Assembly: GCA_903813345.2 (NCBI GenBank)
Contig: CAIIXF020000457.1
Span: forward strand, 96,196-160,195
Length of the DNA: 64,000 bases
Source: Owenia fusiformis
Lineage: Eukaryota; Annelida; Polychaeta; Sabellida; Oweniidae
Reading direction: 5' to 3'
Part shown: piece after piece, positions 33,340 to 44,000 of the stretch
Numbering within the stretch: position 1 is the stretch's first letter
How the letters are laid out: every line of letters begins with the position of its first letter
Translations under genes and position numbers: made by a program
Notes under the pieces: model-generated
Seen by the model: only the letters and a program-made list of their open reading frames with translations
Databases searched by the model: none
Told to the model about the DNA's origin: nothing

Positions 33340-34400
33340 TCAGGTCCATCACCCATTTGAATAGGTTAGTCGTTCGGTCAGTCAGTCATGCGGTTCAGTC
33401 GGGTGGTTCAATTCAAGAGGCATTAAATCCAATGAAAGCTCTCAAAGGGAAACTAAAGTCAAAACATGAGAACATTGTTTAAAATTCCTACATACAATCT
33501 TTATTTTATTACTGTGATACTCTCTATGGTTGTGTTTCCCAGATTGACCTCAATAGGTTAAATAGCTTACAATATCAAGCAGGAATGAATGTGTCAGGAA
33601 CTCTGCCAAGTTCCAATAGTTTCAAAGTATTTAAGATTTTGAATTGGTCACCCTTGTCAGAACGCAGATTTTTTCATTTCAAAATTACTATGTTCAAAAT
33701 TTGCAATTGGTTCCCCAATATATAGCTGGTAGGTAGTCCAATGGTCATCAGTCGGTCAGTTGACCATTAAGATAGGTTGTCCAGTTGGTCAACCTTTCAG
33801 AGTATTAGTCTGTTCAGTTGTCCAGTCAATCATCTGGTCAGTCAGTTGACCGATCATGTCAGTCGCCCAGTCGGTTGGTCGGCCATTAAGGTCAGTGGTC
33901 TGGTTGTCCAGTCAATCAATCAACCATTCCTTTGGTAGGTAAATTGTTCCTTTTGTATCCGGATAATTTTCCAGTCAACGGTTCAGGTCAGTCAATCAGT
34001 TATCAGTACGGTTTGTCATACAGTCGGTCAACCAATAAGATCGCTCATCCTGTAGGTCATCCAGTTAGTCCGGTCAACCTTTCAGGTCAGTCATCAGGTC
34101 TTTCGTCTGGTCGATGGGCCGTTCAAATCAGTCATCTGACTGTCCGGTCAGTTGATCATTCAGCTTATATGTCCGTTCAGTAGGTCAGTCAGTCATCCAG
34201 TTGCTTGCCCATTTAGGTCGGTCAGTTAGTAGGTCATCCAGTCAGTCGACGGTTCAGTTCAGTCCAGTCATCGGGACAGTTGGTCTACTGGACGGTGAAC
34301 CATTCAGGTCTGTCGGTCATTTATTTGGTCTCTCAACTTTTCAGGTCAATCATCAGGTTGATCGGTCATCAAGTTGGTCTGTTGACCATTCAGGTTATTG
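33340..34400 (+). repeat. Degenerate GGTCAGTC simple-repeat region
   Basis: Long stretch built from GTCAGTC, GGTCATC and TTGGTC words, interrupted at 33420-33722 by a LINE fragment. The frames across it, rich in Ser and Val, are repeat artefacts. Confidence 0.65.
33420..33722 (+). pseudogene. LINE reverse-transcriptase C-terminal fragment
   Basis: Translates to ALKGKLKSKHENIV, a TAA stop (33480-33482), then NSYIQSLFYYCDTLYGC, LNSLQYQAG and KILNWSPLSERRFFHFK. This follows the post-RT 'thumb' of the LINE at 2013-5783 (IPHLDYCDIIYN ... LNWKKLASRRDEHLK) with about one third identity, so it is an old relative. Non-functional. Confidence 0.7.
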
Positions 34401-34537
34401 ACCATAGCTCCTCCCAAGCTGCCCATCCTTAAATAATAAAAAGAAACAATGAATAATAGCTCCTCCAAAGCCGCCCACCCTAAAATGATTTACATATTAA
34501 AAAATAACAAGATCAAACACATTTCCCATCACATTTA

Positions 34538-34574
34538 TATAAGGATTGATTATGAAAGTAAATCAATCCTTATA
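34538..34574. repeat. Perfect 14-bp hairpin, candidate Helentron 3' terminus
   Basis: TATAAGGATTGATT (34538-34551) and AATCAATCCTTATA (34561-34574) form a perfect stem with a 9-base loop, 500 bases beyond the stop codon of the minus-strand Helentron ORF. Rolling-circle elements end near such a hairpin. The exact terminus and insertion site are not proven. Confidence 0.5.
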
Positions 34575-35073
34575 CCCCAGACTGTGGACTGGCAAGTATG
34601 CCAAATACGTCACCCTAATTGTATGGGTTACGTATTTTGTATACACCGGCATGTTTAAAAATGTGTTTGTTCCCATTTGTATATATTCACTTAAATTTTC
34701 ATTTTTGTATTTATTTATTTAAATTCTTATCATTTATTGATTCAAATTTCCAAATATATTGTCCCTTTGGTTATGAATGTTCATTTTGTTCTAGGCTGTT
34801 TTAGAAACAAATTCTGAATTGTTTATATATTTTTCTTAGTTCCATTCTTTGTAAGTCTGTGTTAATATTCTCTTACTATGTTCTCTGATTTTATTTATTC
34901 TTTGTTTTCTGATGTTTTAATTAGTTCTCATTCTAAATGTTTAATAATTTTGTCTTGTTAGTCCTTAATATTGTATTATTCCCATGTTCTACTTTCTGGG
35001 ATGCTTATCTTTTTCTTTGTCATTATTTTTCTGATTCATTGGCATTTCATATTTGCTCTGCATGCTGTTACTA

Positions 35074-38000
35074 TTACTTTATATTTCGGATAATTACTTT
35101 GATCATTTCGTGATAGCTGTAATAGATTGGTAGAACACAGACATCTACATTGTGTAGTGCTTGACTTGCATACGCATGATCAATACATGTTCCAAATTCA
35201 GTAGTTGGTACAGCTGGGTCAGACAATAATCTGTATTTTTTGCCTATCAGGAAATCATGAATAGGGTGCTTACTTTCTGTTTCCATCAAATTTTCATTCA
35301 AATCACCAACAACAAGACCTTTTTTATGCTTTTTGTGAACATGCTGCAAGATGTTTTCCATTTCTACAACAAATCTTTTTTTCCTTATTTGTGGTGACTT
35401 ATATATAGTTATCATTGCAATATCTTTAATAATGGTTATAGCATTATCCAAAGGTGATGTTATGTTGAATGTCTGCAATTCTCCTAAGCAACATTTCTTA
35501 TAAATGACAATTCCACCTTCATGGCTTGATGAATCAGTTACTGTTTTTCTATTAACTATATGTGGAGAATTAAATGTTTCAATCTGAAGAATCTCACTCA
35601 CCTTTTCATGTCTGAGCCATGTTTCTGTGAGACACATAATATCACAAGAAGTCAAATCAGTGTTACACTTTACATCTTCTATATGAGCTATCAAACCCTG
35701 TGTATTGTGATAGATAATGCTCAGGTCGTTCTCTGTTGACATTTCATAATGCGGTAAATATTGAGATAAATCTAACTCAGGCATTTCTTCCAAAGCCTTT
35801 GCTATTGTTTCGTCGCAATATATTTTCTCTGGGTCATAATCAATTATGTAAAGACCTTCAGCTGAAGTTACTCTACTGAAAGCGACATATGCCTGCCCGC
35901 CTGTAAACATGTTTTTGCAAGAAATTGCAAGTCTGTCACACGTTTTACCTTGTAACTTATGTATAGTGCAACCATAAGATAAAATCAGTGGTAGTTGTCG
36001 TCTCATGAATCTGCTATTTACTTCGTCATTATATGGTTCAATACGTATAGAATCAGGGTGAGCTTTAGACTGATTTTTATATCTGCTCTTAATACCTACT
36101 TTGGGATTATCAAACTTAACCCATACAGCCTTTGGCATATTGTCTGAATCATTTTCAAATTCAATCGCAGTTATAACACCAAATGCACCATTAGCAAGTC
36201 CATCAGCAGTACATATATTTTTTATCAGAAGAACATGTGCACCAATGCAAATTTGTATTTCATGAGAAAGGGTATCATTTCGACGATTTGGTGCTTTGTC
36301 AGTTTTTTTCCATTCTTGTCCTTTCAGTTTTGTGTAATCAATTGCTTTTACATTATATATTTTATTATTTGTTGATTGTGCATGTGACAATATTCTCTTT
36401 CGATTATATTCATTAACATGTACATGCTTTGAATATATCCTCATCACATCTTCAGGAATAGGTTTCTTCATTATTTCTCTAATAAATTCATCATCTTCAG
36501 TTGATAGTTTTTCTCCTTTTTTAAGAATTCTTATTCTATTTAAAAATTCAGCATATTTCAGATCACCCTTTTGTCTCATAATCTCAGTCAGTTCTATTTT
36601 CTTGAATTTTTCCCAAGGATTATAATTTGTTTCATTAGATGTCAGTAAACTTTGCTGCATGACAGGAGGCAATTGATAAAAATCTCCAAATGCTAATACT
36701 GAAGTATCACCAAAGTCTGGATGGTTCCTAGGTTTAATTTGCTGAAGTCTTCCTCGTACTGTATTGAAAAGTCTGACACTAACCATAGAAATTTCATCAA
36801 CTATAAGATGTTCTAAAGTTTTTAGTCTCATTTTTAAGGGAGCTATATCTCTTTCCTCAAGTGACTTATATATTGCAGGCATAGATCTTGAAGTGATTCT
36901 AAATGCTGAATGTAATGTATTGCCATTAATTTGGAAGGCGCTTGTACCTGTTGGACTAGTCAATAGTACACTCAAGTCATCTGGATTTTCTAAAAGGTTT
37001 CTTAATAAGTGAGTTGAAATATAATGAATACATTTTATCAAATGTGTCTTTCCTGTTCCAGCTTTTCCACAAATGTGAAGAAATAAAGGTTCGACTTTTT
37101 TATGCCATGATAACTCAAGGCATCGTTTTCTTATAAAGTAAAAAATTTGTTTTTGCTTTTTATTCATGGTTCTCATTAATTTCATAGCTTCTTCTGTATG
37201 TATTGTATCGGTCTGTAATTCTACAAGACAATTCACATGTCCTTTTACTTTTGTTTTTATGTCAATATCAGGCATATCAGTTTCATCTATTTCATCACAC
37301 ATTGGTTTGATTTTTTCTGAAATACACTCCTGTCTTTCTAATTCTTGTTCTGGTGCTAACTGAGACCATGCATTCTCATATGTATCTTCTTCATTTAATT
37401 GTTCTTGTGCAGCATCTAACTCATCACCAGTTACATCATAAATAGTTTTATACTTTGACACAATTTCAGACACTCTCAACAAATTTCCACCATGTTTCTT
37501 TTTGCCATATTTGAAGTAACATTCAAATGTTTCATATTTAGTAGGCTGGAGTTCTTGATCACTTCTGTGTGGTATAAAGAGTTGGAGCATACTATGATAA
37601 TATTCATCGGGATTAGTGTCCTTTGAAAACTTAGGGTATCGTATAATAGCAGGAGGACTGTTTGACCGTTTCTGAATATATCCTAAGCCATTGTTCAGTT
37701 GTATCTTTTTTGACGATTCTTTTTCACTTTCAATTACTTCTTCATCATAATTATATGTTACGACTCTGTAGAATGATGCAAACTGTGCCAAACATAATTC
37801 ATTGAATTCTTCATTCCTTGGTCTGGCAAAATATCTTTCAATGATGCTTGTCGCCCAAATTTTTTCTTGCTCATTTTCTTTATTTTTGCGGATTTGTGAA
37901 ATTGGTAATGACATTTTAATGGGATTGTTACCTACTGGCAAAAATACTGTTTGTCTTGAGCATTCCTTAAGATGAAGATTGGTTGCTCTATACACAGCTT

Positions 38001-41000
38001 CCTGAGCACTTACTTCTCTATGTTTCATATATTTGTATCCAATCATTTTCATGAGTTTTGAGGCAGATGCATTTTTCTCTTTGGCTTCTTGTTCAGCATC
38101 AATTAGATTTTGACTCATTTCACGTTCTTGTTTTGAAATGTATGAAACAATATACACGACACATGAAAATACATCAAGTACATATTGTATGTCCATATTA
38201 GCTTCCCATGCCCTCAGAAGGTCTGCATTGTAGTTATTTATCCACATTTCTTTCACATTTCTCCTCAAAAATATAGTTTTCTTTCTTTTATTTGTCAGGA
38301 CTCTAATTACATTTTCATATTTCTCCATTGTTAATCCTGGATGTGCTTTTTCAAAAATCTCAGTTAATGTCATTTCAGAATAGTCTTCAGACAGAAAGAA
38401 CTCCCAGAGAGACTGAATAATATCTTCAGCTACTTTCGTTGGTATACTCTCTAGTGATTCATCGGAATCATTGTCATCAACAATAAATGTTTTGTTAGAT
38501 GGAAGTTTTGGGAAGTGAAATCTACAACTCACTTTTTTATTTTTCTTACAACTTTTTGAATGTTTTTTGCTGTGTGTTTGAACTTCATTCACTATTCTGT
38601 TCAAATCAGGATCAATTGTTTCATCTGGTAATTCACAAGTAATGTATCTATCTATGAATTCTTCAACATCGGACTCTTTTGATTTACCATAAATTGGAGC
38701 ATTCTCTATCCAAATTAAACAATGTACATGAGGCGATCCTCTCATTTGAAACTCAACACGGTAAAACATATCTTTTATTCTACCAATCGGTTCTGCTGGT
38801 GATTTCAACACATCATTCATGAACCTTCTCCATCTGTTATCAAACATTCTTGCAACAGTAACTGGATTATCTCTGATAAATTCACATCGTTCTGTTTTTG
38901 TAATTTCATCTGGCAAACGTGGATCATTATTTTGTTTAAGGATTGTATCAATAACTTCATTCCATTTCAGATCTGCTGATGAAAATGAACAAAACCATGT
39001 TGGAGGTCCAAGTTGCCTTATCATTGCAAATAAATCTTTTTGCACATGTTGCCAATATGGTGGTGTGCCACGTATTGGTTGCAGATAATGATGACCAACA
39101 TTCTTACGGCAAAGTTTTTCACTCTTTTCCTTGCTAATTATATCATCAGCTGTTATAACATCACCACTTGTTGACTTTTCTGTTATTTTTCTGAGATTGA
39201 TACTTACTTTAGATAATATATTCTGAAGTTCACTCAGATATTGGGCATAAAATATGTATTGAGTATGCTTGGCAAATCTTAAGTCAGCAGAGAATAATCT
39301 ATTGCCAAAATATTTGCTTGTTGACAATTTTTTTTCTCTTGTTTCAGCATTTGTATTTTTTCCATTTGGAAATAAAGTTGGGAATGAAAGTGCTTCATTA
39401 TTCTTTTCTTCGAGAATACGTATTGGCTTGTTGTTTTCCCCTGGTGCTAGGCAATATATCTTGTCAAGATGTGTATCAAGAATATGTTGAGCAATATCAT
39501 CAGGTTGCATACAGGTATCAAATATAATATTCTGCATATCATTCTTAGTGTCATTTTCGAGGTTTTCTGTAGTAGTTTCTTGTTGATCTTGATCACAGCC
39601 AGTCTTAGTAGATTTTAAGTCACATTTACTTCCATATTCTTTTTTATCTTCTTCACTTAGAATTTCAGGTGGTATTGAATTCATAAAATCATCCAATATT
39701 TCAATATCTTTGTATTGCTCATTGTTTTGTTTAAGGTATTCAAGAGCTCTTTTTACTTTAGAAACATTGACCGACTTATATAAGTAATGACCCTTATACT
39801 CAAGTTTGCGTTTGAGTTTGACAGTCAAAAGTTGTTCATCACTAATTGGTCTTGGTAAAGCTTTAATGTTTTCTATGGCATTACTTGATACATATATGAC
39901 AGGACCATTCATACCAGATTGTCCTCCTCTAGGTAGTTGTACTATTTTCATAAAAGGTAAACGTAATGATACTAAATGTTGTTCAAGCACATTCAAATTT
40001 TTCAGTTCAGCCGGAGTAGATAGTACAGTCATTTTATTATTATTAGCTGTTGGTGGAATGTTACCCTTTTTAAAGTGTACATGACAGTTCTGACATATCC
40101 ATAATTTGCTTTTAGGGGATTTACAAAGTGTACATCTTTGTTTACATTTCTTTTCTTTCTTGTGTAAAAACATTTTTGAAACACTCTTTTGTTCATCCTC
40201 TCGAGATAATTTTGAATAGGTATTTTCTTTGTATGAGAGTACTTGATGTTTAAAAAGCAATCTGTGACAAACCACACAAATATAGTTTAGTCCATCATTT
40301 ATTGTTTGTTTGAATTCATGAATAACTCTTTCAATATTTTCCCTTTGAATTCTTTTGTTGCCATATTTTTCTTTACTCTTTCGTTTTTTTTCATTGTGTA
40401 AATCTGTATCAGATTCATACTTTTGTTTGTTTTGTTGTTTCACTCTTTGTTGAAAGTCTGGATCTGATTCATATTTTTGTTTGTTTTGTTGTTTCACTCT
40501 TTGTTGAAAGTCTGGATCTGATTCATATTTTTGTTTGCTTTGTTGCTTCACTCTTTGTTTAAAGTCTGGATCAGATTCATATTTTTGTTTGCTTTGTTGC
40601 TTTACTCTTTGTTTAAAGTCTGGATCAGATTCATATTTTTGTTTGCTTTGTTGCTTCACTCTTAGTTTAAAGTCTGGATCAGATTCATATTTTTGTTTGC
40701 TTTGTTGCTTCACTCTTTGTTTAAAGTCTGGATCAGATTCATATTTTTGTTTGCTTTGTTGCCTCGTTTTCATTTGAAAGTCTGGATCGCATTCGTACTT
40801 TTGTTTGCTTTGTTGCTTCTTTTTTTGTTGAAAGTCTGAATCGGATTCATATTTTTGTTTGCTTTGTTGCTTCACTCTTTGTTGAAAGTCTGGATCAGAT
40901 TCATACTTTTGTTTGCTTTGTTGCTTCTTTTTTTGTTGAAAGTCTGGATCGGATTCATACTTTTGTCTACTTTGCTGCTTCACCCTCTCTTGAAAGTCTA

Positions 41001-44000
41001 TATCATGCGCATATTTTATCTTACTTTGGTTCTTCATAGCATGTTTAAAATCAGGGGTAGACGCATATTTTTCTTTACTATATTCTATTTTTTCCTTTTT
41101 AAAAGATTTATTAGTAGCATACTTTATCCTCTCAAGTATTTTACTCTTGTATTTCTGTTGATCTGACTTGGACATTTTTCTCAGTCTGGCTTTATCATAA
41201 TCTGAAAAAATATCATTTTTGGAATCCACGAACTGGTCACAATGAAACATGTTTTCTTTGGCATGAGCAGTGTTTTTGGTTGAATACATTCTTTCTTTGT
41301 CACAATTTCCAGGAGCTAACTGGCCACATCTGTATTCTAATTTACAAAGATCAACATATGATTCTTTAATTTCTAAAGTAATTGGACCAACAGTGTTTTG
41401 CTCACTATTTGATAAATGTTCTCCAACTTTAAATTCTTTACTGTTTTGCATATCACTATTTTCTGTAAAGTTTAGTTTTCTTTTGCAAGATTCATTTTCG
41501 TTAGACTCTGGAGATATGTGGGATGAATCACTAACATTCAAGTTTTTTATTTCATTTTTGCCTGGGTCATTTTTACATTTTAGTCTGCTGGATATTTTAG
41601 GTTCACACACAGAGTCTTGTATTTCATAAGATCTTGCACAGTCTATCAATGTTATACCATCAACAGAAAAGTGGTTTTTAGTATTACCTCGATCTCGTAT
41701 ATTATCTGATAGGGATTCAGCTGTGTTCCATATATATTTAGTCAGTTCTTCAAAAGAATCTGATACATGTACAGTTGCTTTTCCAAAATCATTACTTCTT
41801 CCTTGCTTATCTCTGCAATGGGGGTCGAATGAATAATACATTGCATTTCTTTTTGTGACACACATTGTTGCATTAAAGAAAGTTACAAGACAAGAGTCAT
41901 GATCAGTAAGAGCTTGATCTATAGCTTGGTGTATTGACAATCCATGCTCATCATCTTCATAATTCCAATATTCCAACTGCCCTTGTATTGGAGTGGATCT
42001 GAATTTAAAAGTCTTATCATTGCAACTTATATTCTTTGGAATATCATATATACATAGGTAGCCAGTAGGAGTCGGATTCATTTTTATGATCTTTGTATAA
42101 AGAACATTGCCTCTGTATAGTACATCATCAATAAATGTTGTATCAATATTGCGATGCGATTCATTTTGTAACATCATTAGAAAAGTCAATGAATTTGCGA
42201 AACATTGTTTGCCTCCACCTATATTGTCAAATACTTCATTATTCTGAGCTATGGTTCCTTGAATGACTTTGTGTACTATATTGCTTTGCACATCAGATAT
42301 TACATCGTAATGGTTTTGACTCGAGTGATCTAAGTAGATGCATCTATTCATGAATTCTTTACCGAATATGGACCAGCTATTTTTCCTTTCATAAATTACT
42401 ATCTTCATTTCGTACAAATGACAGGCAGTAGCTATTTCTATATCGGTTCCCCATACAGAGCATTTATTCATATTTCTTGATTTGATATGCATTTTCAATT
42501 CTTCATCTGTGATTCCTCTTGATTTATAAATATAGTCTTGGGCATCCTGTTGATTTCTATGTGCTACAATACTTTGTCTTATCACTGTATGGTTTGTTTC
42601 ATCATTTGAAATGCAATATGATATAGCTCTAAAGAGACAATTGCCATCACCAGTAATAGATTTTAAACATTTTGGCTTCATGTGTCTAAGTTCAACATTC
42701 TCGCGTACAGGATCATTGGTTCTATGTGAATATTTCAGGTTGTTAATGTTACAAAGATGCAATTTATCATAATTTTGAATCGGATTAAAATTCCCAATAG
42801 GTCGACTTTGATTTGTCCGAGTTACTGTTATATCATTTGAACTATCACTTGATTTATTTCCAGAGTGTTCAGGCTTGTAACCACCACTCTGAGATTGTTC
42901 AATAATATCATTGTTATTGTTAAGTTCATTAATATTTATATGAATTTGAACAGGTGGCACACGTGTACAATCATTTTGAAAAATGTCTTCCATATCTTCA
43001 ACAATTTTTAAGAAGTATGGATCTTCATGTTTACTTTCTGACTTTATGTATTCTTCATTGTTTTGCATTTCATATTTGTCTGTATCAATTGGCGGTACAC
43101 GTACAGAATCATCGGATAAGTACTGTTCCAGTTCACGAATTTTTGACAAGTCTTGCTTTGGAACTGATGTCACAGTACTTTTACTAGGTACATGTTTGTT
43201 TTTGCTTGAAATCTTATTCCTTCTTCCAAGTTTACGGCTTGATTGTTGTATCATTGGTTGTTTAGAATGCTGTTCAAATTTCGTTGAAATATGTTTTCTA
43301 GATTTTTTGCAAGATTTTCTTTTTTGTTTCAGATATGCACCTTTACTTTGTTTTCTGAGGGCATTTTGGTAGAGTTTTTTCAAATGTTTTATTTTAGCTG
43401 TTGTTTGCTTTTTTAGATTTGAAAGACTGTCAGACATAGAGATAGTTTTGCTTTTGAGAGCAATGCATACCTCTAACAAATGACAGTTTTGCTTACTTTT
43501 AGATAACATCAGTTTTGTCATTTTTGCCTTTGTGACATGTTTCAATTTTGAGATGTTGCAATTTACTTGATTCTGACACATGATGGAGGTACGGTAAGTT
43601 TCTTGTATGAGAGCATGTGCTACAACATTTTCAGACTGACAATTGTATCGGACTCTTTGAATTAATGCTTTGACTTTGTGCTCCAGAGATGTAAGTTGCA
43701 AGTCATTCATATTAAATTCCTTCATAGATTTCATCAGTTCATTCAAACAAAGCGTCATTCTGCACAGCTCATCTTTTTCTTGTTTATCTAATGCTCCAGA
43801 ATTCATGAATGAATCATTTATTTTGACATATCTATGATATATACAGTCAATTTCGTGGTTGAAAATATCCGAGTCATTTTCTTTTGTTGGCATAACATTT
43901 AGAAATTTAGGTTTAGAAATTTTGTTCCTTGTTTCAGTTTCATCAGACTTGATCATGTTCAGGTTTGGATCCATTTGCTTTTTACCTTTGGAGTATTTCT

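Noticed and set aside
33932-34401. Ser/Val/His-rich frames
   Set aside because: Translations of degenerate GGTCAGTC simple repeat.
40535-41166. Plus-strand Cys/Leu/Phe-rich frames with tandem repeats
   Set aside because: Antisense shadow of the 54-bp repeats in the Helentron ORF.
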